Shown piece by piece: positions 6,454 to 12,616 of a DNA stretch of 14,030 nucleotides. Source of the stretch: JBFGCT01 sp041581055 (lineage in GTDB: Bacteria > Actinomycetota > Acidimicrobiia > Acidimicrobiales > Ilumatobacteraceae); contig JBFGCT010000106.1 of the NCBI GenBank assembly GCA_041581055.1, positions 1 through 14,030 of the forward strand, written 5' to 3'. The position numbers and the translations under genes were made by a program. Under the pieces are notes generated by a model. That model was not told where the DNA came from. It did not search any database and saw only the letters and a list, made by a program, of their open reading frames with translations. The stretch's first letter is position 1, and every line of letters starts with the position of its first letter.

Positions 6454-8180
6454 CGGCGCACACGGTCATCGACGCCGAGCCGAGCCGGCGGTTCCCGGTG
6501 TACACGCGCGGCAACAGCGGCGAGGTCTTCCCGAACGTGATGACGCCGCTCACCGGCAGCCTCATCGGCGACGCCTCCACCGCGGGCCAGACGCGGGCGA
6601 TGCTCCACCTCGGGGTCGTGGTCGCGCGGGATCTGGCCGAAGGGGGTTTCGGAACCGGGGTGTTCGGCGGGTACCTCTACGGCAACCTCTCGTTGATACG
6701 GGTGGCCTGCGAGCGGGCGCCGGGCCTGTCGGCGATGGACGCCGACCGTCAGATCGCCGGGCTCTCGGCCGACGCTCCGGCGCATCGCCGGCTGCCGGGC
6801 GATCGCAGCCTGCGGGCCACCGTCCGATCGAGCCGGGTGATCGCCAGCCACCTGTTGCGCCCGGACATCGCCGAGGTCGAGGCGGCCCGCAGGAACACCG
6901 ACTCGTGGCGGTCGACGATCGCCGATCCGGCCACGCGGACCGATCGTGAGCTGATCGAGTTCGTCCGGGCGTACCCAACGCGGTTCGCCGACCGGATGGA
7001 GCTGCTGCTGACCTTCTCGGGTTACGCAGGCGCCGGCACGGCGATGCTGGAACGATTCGCCGAGCAGGTCGGAGCGGCGCCGGGGACCGTCGTGGCGCTC
7101 ACCGCCGGGCTCGGCACGATCGATTCGGCGTCGCCGGCGTTCCACCTCTGGGCACTCGGCCGGCAGGTCGCCGCGTCACCGACGCTCGGACGGCTCTTCG
7201 ACGACGGCGCCGGCCCCGCCGACCTCACCCGTCTCGCCGGCCGCGCGGACGTCGACGGGTTTCTCGAAGCCTTTTCCCGGTTCGTGGACGCGCACGGCGC
7301 CCGCGGGCCCGACGAATGGGAGCTCGCGTCGCCGACCTGGGGGACCGACCCGGAGATCGCCCTCGCCGCGATCGAGCGGCTCAGGCACGCTCCCGCGGCG
7401 CGGGACCCGGTCGCCGCCCGCCACCGCCTCGCTGCCGAGCGCGCCGCGGTCACCGCCGAGGTGCGCGGGCGCCTGGCTCGCCCGGTCCGACCGGCCTTCG
7501 ACCGGCTGGCCCGGGCCGCCCGCGTGTACGCCGAGGGCCGGGAGCGGGCCAAGGCCGTGTTCATCGACGACACGTATCCGGTGCGGCGGGCGCTGTTCGA
7601 ACTCGCCGCCCGCACGCGCGACCGCGGCGGACCGGACGACCGGCGGGACTTCTTCCTGGTCACCGGCGACGAGCTCGCCGACTTCGTCGCCGACCCGGGA
7701 TCGTTCTCGACGGTCATCGACGAGCGCCGCCGCCGGCGCGACGAGCTACAGGAGCGGGTGCCGCCGTTCGTCTTCGAGGGCGAATTGCCCGACCCGTCCA
7801 CCTGGCCGCTTCGATCCGCGGCGCGGACGCTGGCGGCGACCGACGGTCCGCTGCGCGGCCAGGGGGTCTGTGCCGGCATCGCTCGCGGCACGGCCCGGAT
7901 CGTGCGCGACCCGGCCGACCCCCGTGAGCTCCAACCCGGCGACATCCTCGTCGCCCCGCTCACCGACCCGGCGTGGACCCCGCTCTTCCTCGCCGTCGCC
8001 GGCGTCGTCGTCGAGGTCGGCGCGCAGCAGAGCCACGCGGCGATCGTCGCCCGCGAGCTGGGCATCCCGGCGATCGTGGGGGTCGCCGACGCCACCGTCC
8101 GGCTGACCGACGGCCAGCCGATCGAGATCGACGGGACTACCGGCGCCGTCACACTCCTGAGCGTGGACGGTGCGCCGTGA
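6450..8180 (+). CDS. PEP-utiliser / rifampicin phosphotransferase-like protein lacking ATP-grasp domain
   Basis: This 576-residue protein ends in a PEP-utiliser mobile (swivelling His) domain at about 471-570. That domain contains GVCAGIARGTARIV, the DILVAP strand and the active-site block SHAAIVARELGIPAIVGV, with the phospho-acceptor His at 529. The N-terminus has YTRGNSGEVFPNVMTPLTGSL (18-38), which resembles the start of the middle domain in rifampicin phosphotransferase and related enzymes. In those proteins this region follows an ATP-grasp domain. Here the ATP-grasp is absent from the start, and I see no frame upstream that could supply it. The large middle part (about 100-460) would be the substrate-binding or helical domain. 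The ATG overlaps the preceding stop by four bases, so this is the last gene of the sigma operon. It may take phosphate from a separate kinase or bind a drug without modifying it; both are inference. Confidence 0.85.
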   Translation: MTAHTVIDAEPSRRFPVYTRGNSGEVFPNVMTPLTGSLIGDASTAGQTRAMLHLGVVVARDLAEGGFGTGVFGGYLYGNLSLIRVACERAPGLSAMDADRQIAGLSADAPAHRRLPGDRSLRATVRSSRVIASHLLRPDIAEVEAARRNTDSWRSTIADPATRTDRELIEFVRAYPTRFADRMELLLTFSGYAGAGTAMLERFAEQVGAAPGTVVALTAGLGTIDSASPAFHLWALGRQVAASPTLGRLFDDGAGPADLTRLAGRADVDGFLEAFSRFVDAHGARGPDEWELASPTWGTDPEIALAAIERLRHAPAARDPVAARHRLAAERAAVTAEVRGRLARPVRPAFDRLARAARVYAEGRERAKAVFIDDTYPVRRALFELAARTRDRGGPDDRRDFFLVTGDELADFVADPGSFSTVIDERRRRRDELQERVPPFVFEGELPDPSTWPLRSAARTLAATDGPLRGQGVCAGIARGTARIVRDPADPRELQPGDILVAPLTDPAWTPLFLAVAGVVVEVGAQQSHAAIVARELGIPAIVGVADATVRLTDGQPIEIDGTTGAVTLLSVDGAP

Positions 8181-8191
8181 CCGCTGCTCGG

Positions 8192-8683
8192 TCAGCCGTC
8201 CTCGCCGCACACGGTGAGTCCGTACTCGCGGGCCCGGCGGTCGATGTCGTCGAACAGGTCGTCGTCGGAGTCGAGCGCGGCGCGCGCCGTCACGTCGCCG
8301 GCGGCGGCGGCGTCGATCAACCGGTCGAACTCGGCGATCGCCGCGCGCTGGTCGGCGAGCAGTGTCTCGATGAACTCCTGGTCGTCGGCCGGAGGTTCGA
8401 GGGCGCGGATGTCGTCGAGTTGTTGCTCGAAGAGCGGCACGAGCTCGTCCATCGCGTCGGCCCAACGGACGAAGATCGTGCCGTCGACCGACGGGTCGCC
8501 CTCGCCGAGGCCGGCGAAGATCGCTTCGACGATCGGTTCCGCCTCGTCGGCGCTCGTCTGGCAGATCGCGTTGGCCTGCTCGACGAACTCCGCCTTGGTC
8601 AGCGGGTCGCCGCCGTCGGCCCCGCATCCGGCGACGAGCAGTCCGGCGGCGATGGCGATCGCGCGGATCGGTGTGGTGCGCAT
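8192..8683 (-). CDS. small secreted lipoprotein
   Basis: This 163-residue protein starts with MRTTPIRAIAIAAGLLVAGC, a basic n-region, a hydrophobic core and the lipobox LVAGC, so Cys20 should be lipidated and the protein anchored outside the membrane. The mature part is very acidic and mostly helical in appearance. It contains two further Cys, one early (ANAICQTS) and one near the end (LTVCGED), which may form a disulfide; such small helical lipoproteins are common in actinobacteria, but I cannot name a family or function. The ATG follows a good GGAGG site (complement of 8688-8694). The gene converges on the sigma operon, with only 11 bases between stop codons. It lies under ECF-type promoter copy 2, which ties it to the sigma factor. 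Confidence 0.85.
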   Translation of the reverse strand: MRTTPIRAIAIAAGLLVAGCGADGGDPLTKAEFVEQANAICQTSADEAEPIVEAIFAGLGEGDPSVDGTIFVRWADAMDELVPLFEQQLDDIRALEPPADDQEFIETLLADQRAAIAEFDRLIDAAAAGDVTARAALDSDDDLFDDIDRRAREYGLTVCGEDG

Positions 8684-8725
8684 TGTGTCCTCCCTCGCCC
8701 CGTGTCGATCGGGACGTCCAGATAC

Positions 8726-8757
8726 ACAGACGGATCGGACCGGTCCGCGGGTGACAC
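8726..8757 (-). promoter_or_regulatory. ECF-type promoter, copy 2 (lipoprotein gene)
   Basis: Read on the minus strand, GTGTCACCC (8757-8749) and CGTCTGT (8732-8726) are 16 bases apart, identical in both boxes and spacing to the copies at 4739 and 9829. It points at the lipoprotein gene, whose ATG is 42 bases downstream. The spacer contains a perfect 12-bp palindrome, CGGACCGGTCCG (8736-8747), which the other two copies do not have and which could be an operator for a further regulator. The element sits in the 116-base divergent gap before the hydrolase gene. Confidence 0.75.
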
Positions 8758-8799
8758 CGATCGCCGAATCGACGACAATCCCAGTAGATCGGAGACGGG

Positions 8800-9720
8800 A
8801 TGAACGAGACCCGCTACCGCGAGGTCGAGCGGCGACTGTGGGCGTCGGTCGGGTCGGCGCCGACCGAGCGCCGGCTCGACCTCGATCGGCTCGGCACGAC
8901 CGTGCGCGTGCAGGAGGTCGGCGACGGCCCGGCCGTCGTGTTCGTGCACGGGGGGTCGGCGAGCGGCGCGAACTGGGCGCCGCTGATCGGTCACCTCACC
9001 GGGTTGCGGTGCGTCCTGCTCGATCGCCCCGGCTGCGGGCTCAGCCCGCCGCTCGCCGTCGACCTGTCCGACGCCGCCCGGTTCACCGCCGTGGCCGACG
9101 CGCTGGTCGTCGACGTCATCGACGCGCTGGAACTGCCGACGGCGCACGTCGTCGCGACGTCGCTCGGCGGCTTCTTCGCCACGCGGGGGGCGGCTGCCCA
9201 CCCCGACCGGATCGACCGGATGGTCGAGTTCGGGTACACGGTCGGCGCGCGGCTCACGCACCTGCCGATCTCGATGCGCATCGCAACGCTGCCCGGTCTG
9301 CGCCACGCGATGACGCGGCTCCCCCCAACGCGCGGCGTCGTGCGGTCGATCATGCGCCAGCTGGGTCACCGTGCGGCATTGAAGGACGGCCGGGTCACCC
9401 CCGAGTTGCTCGACTGGTTCCTGTTCTTGCTGCGCGACACGCCGACGATGCGCAACGACTCGAACCTTCCCAGGGACCTGATCTCGACCGGCGCGGTGTC
9501 GCCCTACCTGCCGAGCGAGCTGCTCGCCGAGGTGCGGTGCCCGGTGAGGTTCATCTGGGGCGAGCGCGACCCGATCGGCGGCCCGGACGTCGCCCGCGAG
9601 TTCGTGGCGCAGTTCCCCGCCGCCGAGCTCGAGCTCTGGCCGGACAGCGGCCATGCCCCGTGGCTCGACGACGCCGAACTCGCCGCGGCGCGGGTGAGCG
9701 ACTTCCTTCACAAGCGGTGA
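8800..9720 (+). CDS. alpha/beta-hydrolase fold protein
   Basis: This 306-residue cytoplasmic protein has the alpha/beta-hydrolase plan: an HGG oxyanion loop (50-52), the strand LLDRPGCGLSPP, a nucleophile elbow ATSLGG with Ser121, an acid in GERDPIGG (Asp257) and the catalytic His in SGHAPWL (His285). A helical cap region (about 150-235) separates the two halves. The elbow is A-x-S-x-G rather than G-x-S-x-G. The size and layout match esterases, epoxide hydrolases or haloperoxidase-like enzymes, but the substrate cannot be told. The ATG has GGAG five bases upstream. No copy of the ECF promoter faces this gene, so it may be outside the regulon although it sits within it. Its stop codon lies in the left arm of a long hairpin. 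Confidence 0.9.
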   Translation: MNETRYREVERRLWASVGSAPTERRLDLDRLGTTVRVQEVGDGPAVVFVHGGSASGANWAPLIGHLTGLRCVLLDRPGCGLSPPLAVDLSDAARFTAVADALVVDVIDALELPTAHVVATSLGGFFATRGAAAHPDRIDRMVEFGYTVGARLTHLPISMRIATLPGLRHAMTRLPPTRGVVRSIMRQLGHRAALKDGRVTPELLDWFLFLLRDTPTMRNDSNLPRDLISTGAVSPYLPSELLAEVRCPVRFIWGERDPIGGPDVAREFVAQFPAAELELWPDSGHAPWLDDAELAAARVSDFLHKR

Positions 9721-9755
9721 GAGTTGGGGCGGAGGGGTCGTCCCAACTCTCACCG
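9715..9755. repeat. inverted repeat (hairpin) unit 1 at the hydrolase stop
   Basis: The arms CGGTGAGAGTTGGG (9715-9728) and CCCAACTCTCACCG (9742-9755) are perfectly complementary over 14 bases around a 13-base loop containing GGAGGGGTCG. The TGA stop of the hydrolase gene is in the left arm. No T-run follows, so it is not a classical intrinsic terminator. It could protect the 3' end of the message, terminate by another route, or belong to a family of repeated extragenic palindromes. A near-copy lies 62 bases downstream. Confidence 0.85.
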
Positions 9756-9776
9756 GTGCGGGTCTGACTCCACTTG

Positions 9777-9817
9777 CGGTGAGAGTTGGGGTGGAGGGGT
9801 CGCCCCAACTCTCACCG
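9777..9817. repeat. inverted repeat (hairpin) unit 2
   Basis: The arms CGGTGAGAGTTGGGG (9777-9791) and CCCCAACTCTCACCG (9803-9817) are complementary over 15 bases around an 11-base loop, TGGAGGGGTCG. This repeats unit 1 almost exactly, including the loop, with a 62-base period and a 21-base spacer. The element ends 11 bases before the -35 box of ECF-type promoter copy 3. It may therefore insulate the second ABC operon from read-through. Confidence 0.85.
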
Positions 9818-9828
9818 GTCGCGATGGG

Positions 9829-9860
9829 GTGTCACCCGCGCGGGCTTGCCATCCGTCTGT
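9829..9860 (+). promoter_or_regulatory. ECF-type promoter, copy 3 (second ABC operon)
   Basis: GTGTCACCC (9829-9837), a 16-base spacer and CGTCTGT (9854-9860) repeat the element seen at 4739 and, inverted, at 8757. The ATG of the ABC ATPase is 24 bases after the -10 box. The AAGGAGG site (9868-9874) lies in that leader. The spacer begins and ends much like that of copy 2 (CGCG at the start, ATC at the end), so those two copies are the closer pair. Confidence 0.75.
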
Positions 9861-9884
9861 TCGGATGAAGGAGGGCGCAACGTC

Positions 9885-10859
9885 ATGGTGAACGTGATCG
9901 AGATCGAGGGGTTGCGCAAGACGTACCGCCGCCGGTCGCGCACGACCGTCGCCGTCGACGGGCTCGATCTGGCGGTTCCCGAGGGCGGCGTGTACGGCTT
10001 CCTCGGCCCGAACGGCTCGGGCAAGACGACGACGATCCGGTGCATCCTCGGGTTGGCCCGGCCGACGAACGGCGACCTCCGGCTCCTCGGCCGGTCCGTC
10101 CCGACCGGCCTGCGCGAGTCGGTTCGGCGGACGGGCGCGATCGTCGAGACACCGGCGCTGTTCCCGACGATGACCGGCCGCGAGAACCTCCGGCTGCTCG
10201 CCGCGGTCGACGGGATCGGCAACGGGCGGGTTGACGACTCGCTCGGCGTCGTCGGCCTCGCCGAGCGCGCCGACGACCTGGTCAAGCGCTACTCGCTCGG
10301 CATGAGGCAACGGGTCGCACTGGCGGCGGCGCTGCTCAAGGACCCCGAGCTGCTGATCCTCGACGAGCCGGCGAACGGCCTCGACCCGGCCGGGATGCGG
10401 GAGGTGCGCCACCTGCTGCGCCGTCTGGCCGACGACGGGCGCACAGTGTTCGTCTCGAGCCACATCCTCGCCGAGATCGAGTCGACGTGCGACCGGGTCG
10501 CGATCCTCGCCGACGGTCGGTGCGTCGCCGAGGGAACCGTCGACGAGGTGATCTCCCGGGCCGGCCACCGGTCGTCGGTCCTCGTCAGGGTCGCCGACCT
10601 GGACGCCGGCGAGCGCGCACTCCGTGCGGCGCAGCTCACCGTGGAGCGGGTCGGCGGCGCCCTGCGCGTCGCCGTGGCGCCCGACGAGGCCGGCGAGGTG
10701 ACCCGTCTGCTCGCGCACGCCGACCAGTGGGTCACCGAGCTGCGGCCCGAGCGGTTCAGCCTCGAGGACGTCTTCCTCGAGCTCACCGCGCGATCGGCGA
10801 ACGGCGACGGCGGCGGGCCCGAACCGTCCGTCACGATGCCGCAGGAGGTCGTGGTGTGA
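9885..10859 (+). CDS. ABC transporter ATP-binding protein (BcrA/NatA-like)
   Basis: This 324-residue ATPase subunit of an ABC-2 exporter has Walker A GPNGSGKT (41-48), the signature YSLGMRQR (136-143), Walker B LLILDEPANGLDP and a canonical switch His193 in VSSHILAE. The SLGMRQR signature and the EGLRKTY start are typical of the bacitracin/lantibiotic immunity and sodium-extrusion branch (BcrA, NatA). The family often exports peptides, drugs or ions; the substrate here is unknown. The last 90 or so residues form the usual extra C-terminal domain ending in FSLEDVFLELT. The ATG at 9885 is fixed by AAGGAGG ten bases upstream; the open frame continues upstream into the hairpin region but has no such site. 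The stop overlaps the GTG start of the permease by four bases. The pair lies under ECF-type promoter copy 3. Confidence 0.93.
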   Translation: MVNVIEIEGLRKTYRRRSRTTVAVDGLDLAVPEGGVYGFLGPNGSGKTTTIRCILGLARPTNGDLRLLGRSVPTGLRESVRRTGAIVETPALFPTMTGRENLRLLAAVDGIGNGRVDDSLGVVGLAERADDLVKRYSLGMRQRVALAAALLKDPELLILDEPANGLDPAGMREVRHLLRRLADDGRTVFVSSHILAEIESTCDRVAILADGRCVAEGTVDEVISRAGHRSSVLVRVADLDAGERALRAAQLTVERVGGALRVAVAPDEAGEVTRLLAHADQWVTELRPERFSLEDVFLELTARSANGDGGGPEPSVTMPQEVVV

Positions 10860-11671
10860 GCCTGCTGATGACCGAGATGCGTCGGGCGCTTCGGCGGCGC
10901 GCAGTCCGGACCCTGATCGCGATCGCGGTGGTCGGCTGCGCGTTCGCCGGCGTGGTCTCCTACGTCGGCTCCGCCGGCAAGACCCTGGCCGAACTGCGCT
11001 TCGACGACGAGGGCAGCCCGGCGGTGATGACCGATTGGTGGATCGCCGATTCGAACGAGGGATTCCTCGCCGTCGCCATGTTCTTCCTGTTCCTCGGCGC
11101 CTTCTTCGGCGGCGCCACCGTCGCGGGCGGCGAGTGGCGCGCCGGGACCGTGACGACCGTGCTGACGTGGGAGCCCCGTCGGTTGCGGCTGCACGGCGCG
11201 CGCTCGGCGAGCGCGGCGATCCTCTCCTTCGTCATCTCCCTCGGACTCCAGGCGCTGTTCCTCGCGTCGTTCCTGCCGTCGGTGTTCCTCAACGGCACGA
11301 CCGAAGGAGTCGACGGCGAGTTCTGGGCCGGGCTGGCCGTCGTGATGGCCCGCACGTCGGCGATCACGGCCGGCGCGGCCGTCCTCGCGGTCGCCTTGGC
11401 GACGGTCGGCCGCAACACGGCGTTCGCCGTCATCACGATGTTCGCCTGGCTGATCGTCGTCGAAGGTCTCATCCGGGGGCTGAAGCCGTCGCTCTCGCGC
11501 TGGCTGTGGGGCGAGAACATCGGCACGCTGATGACGTGGGCACAGCTCGAGACGGGCGACTTCGAGCGCGGGCCCGTCATCGCCGCGGCCACGCTGCTCG
11601 CCTACTGCGCGATCATCGTCGGGCTCGCCGCCGTGTCGTTCCACCGGCGCGACATCGCCGCAGCCACATGA
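10856..11671 (+). CDS. ABC-2 family transporter permease
   Basis: This 271-residue membrane subunit has about six TM helices. They begin near RTLIAIAVVGCAFAGVVSYV, continue through two segments around GFLAVAMFFLFLGAFFGGATVAGG and a cluster at ILSFVISLGLQALFLASF, and end with AAATLLAYCAIIVGLAAVSF. The conserved cytoplasmic turn GEWRAGTVTTVLTWEPRR is typical of actinobacterial permeases paired with BcrA-like ATPases. The GTG at 10856 overlaps the ATPase stop by four bases; an ATG four codons later (10868) is the alternative. The compact six-helix form without a large external loop contrasts with the first exporter in the window. The pair should make a dimeric exporter. The substrate is unknown, but control by an ECF sigma factor would suit drug or peptide efflux. 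Confidence 0.9.
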   Translation: MSLLMTEMRRALRRRAVRTLIAIAVVGCAFAGVVSYVGSAGKTLAELRFDDEGSPAVMTDWWIADSNEGFLAVAMFFLFLGAFFGGATVAGGEWRAGTVTTVLTWEPRRLRLHGARSASAAILSFVISLGLQALFLASFLPSVFLNGTTEGVDGEFWAGLAVVMARTSAITAGAAVLAVALATVGRNTAFAVITMFAWLIVVEGLIRGLKPSLSRWLWGENIGTLMTWAQLETGDFERGPVIAAATLLAYCAIIVGLAAVSFHRRDIAAAT

Positions 11672-11741
11672 CGTTCGCGGTCAGGGCACTAGGTTCGGGC
11701 AGCGGACGACGCGATCCGCGACCGTCCGCGAGGAGATGCTT

Positions 11742-12119
11742 GTGAAGTCGCCGTGGAAGTCTTTTCAGCCGATCGACCCCGACCGGGAGTACCTCGTGCT
11801 CGCGTCGAGCATCCCGGCGCGCGAGTTCTCCTCCACCTGGCAGATGTTCCGCGGGTCGAGGGCGGTCGGCCGGCAACTCGCGGCGACCGACGGGGTGATG
11901 GGCTTCTCGTTGCTCGCTCGGCCGGCGCGCAAGCAGTACGCGACCCTGTCGGTGTGGGCTGGTGAGGACGCGCTGGACGGCTTCGCCGCGGCCCCGCCGC
12001 ACAGCGAGCTGATGGCCGCGCTCGCGCCCCTGATGGGCCCGACGAAGTTCGTCCGCTGGACGATCCGCGGCGTCGACGGGCGGCCGTCATGGCGCCACGC
12101 GCTCGAACGCCTGGCCTGA
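11742..12119 (+). CDS. small ABM-like / dimeric alpha-beta barrel protein
   Basis: This protein of about 125 residues resembles the antibiotic-biosynthesis-monooxygenase/DUF3291-like group of small alpha+beta proteins. It has a first strand YLVLASSIP, a helix with FRGSRAVGRQLAATDGVMGFSLLARP, a strand YATLSVWAGEDALDGF and a PPHSELMAAL helix. No haem or cofactor motif is evident, so it may be an enzyme of the stress-monooxygenase kind or a simple binding protein. I prefer the GTG at 11742 because AGGAG (11731-11735) is six bases upstream. The ATG at 11736 would directly abut that site. It lies 70 bases after the permease gene on the same strand and may be cotranscribed or have its own promoter; no clear one is visible. 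It converges on tatA. Confidence 0.72.
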   Translation: MKSPWKSFQPIDPDREYLVLASSIPAREFSSTWQMFRGSRAVGRQLAATDGVMGFSLLARPARKQYATLSVWAGEDALDGFAAAPPHSELMAALAPLMGPTKFVRWTIRGVDGRPSWRHALERLA

Positions 12120-12152
12120 CATCCGGGCGTTCGCTGGCGGCGGCGACCGTCG

Positions 12153-12359
12153 TCAGTTCGGTTGGGGGAGGTCGCCCGAGTCGTTCGACTCGCCGTCGCT
12201 CTGTGGGGCGGGTTCCTTGCTCCGGCTGGCCTCCTCCAACCCGTCCTTGAACTCCTTCTGCGCCCGCCCGAGATTGCGGGCGAGCTTGGGGAGCTGCGAC
12301 CCTCCGAACAGGACGAGCACGATCACGAGGATGATGATCCCCTCGGGTCCTCCGAGCAT
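12153..12359 (-). CDS. tatA: twin-arginine translocase subunit TatA/E
   Basis: This 68-residue protein is a typical TatA/E. It has a short N-terminus with a polar Glu at position 6, a single TM helix (about 8-18), the LFGGSQLP hinge and an amphipathic helix (KLARNLGRAQKEFKDGLEEA). A charged, disordered tail rich in Ser, Asp, Glu and Pro follows. TatA oligomers form the pathway for folded proteins carrying twin-arginine signals, with TatC (and often TatB) encoded elsewhere. The ATG follows AAGGAGG (complement of 12365-12371) by five bases. Being short, it sits within a much longer open frame, but the family match and ribosome site fix the true start. The stop is 33 bases from the convergent gene. 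Whether it is the main TatA or an extra copy cannot be told here. Confidence 0.92.
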   Translation of the reverse strand: MLGGPEGIIILVIVLVLFGGSQLPKLARNLGRAQKEFKDGLEEASRSKEPAPQSDGESNDSGDLPQPN

Positions 12360-12616
12360 GTTTGCCTCCTTCGCCGTCCGTGTTCCGGACGGGCTGATCC
12401 CGGCAGCGGCGCCGGGTGCGACATGGGCGATCCCGGGGAGGCGACGGCTCGGGGCCTCGGCGGCAACCGGTTCGACAGGGCGTCTGCCGAACCAGCACAA
12501 CGGTACGCCCGTCGGTCGCCGCCGCGGCGGCGCCGGCCACGTCCGGCCCGACGCGTCGCCGGCGGAACGACGTCGTGCCCTCGTCGGGGCTGGGCGTGGC
12601 GGCTGCCGGGCGCGTG
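12360..12616. other. 257-base gap between tatA and the beta-lactamase-fold gene
   Basis: No coding frame here looks real. The gap holds the tatA ribosome site and presumably its promoter. It also has a 6-bp inverted repeat GGTTCG/CGAACC (12469-12493) and a 14-bp GC-only palindrome (12518-12531), which could fold as a terminator for the upstream minus-strand gene but has no T-run and may be chance at this GC content. Confidence 0.5.

Noticed and set aside
6150..7145. Minus-strand open frame over the anti-sigma/PEP-utiliser junction
   Set aside because: Composition is that of a shadow frame; the plus strand carries clear homologies and ATGA coupling there.
8751..8779. GTGACA-N17-GACAAT as a housekeeping promoter for the hydrolase gene
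   Set aside because: The GTGACA is the complement of the strongly supported minus-strand ECF -35 box, so the match may be a by-product. A real hydrolase promoter here remains possible but unproven.
9715..9817. Hairpin pair as a CRISPR fragment
   Set aside because: Only two units, each a long self-complementary palindrome, 21-base spacer, no cas genes.
12469..12493. CGTCTGC near the GGTTCG/CGAACC inverted repeat as a fourth ECF promoter
   Set aside because: The last base differs and no GTGTCACCC lies 16 bases upstream.
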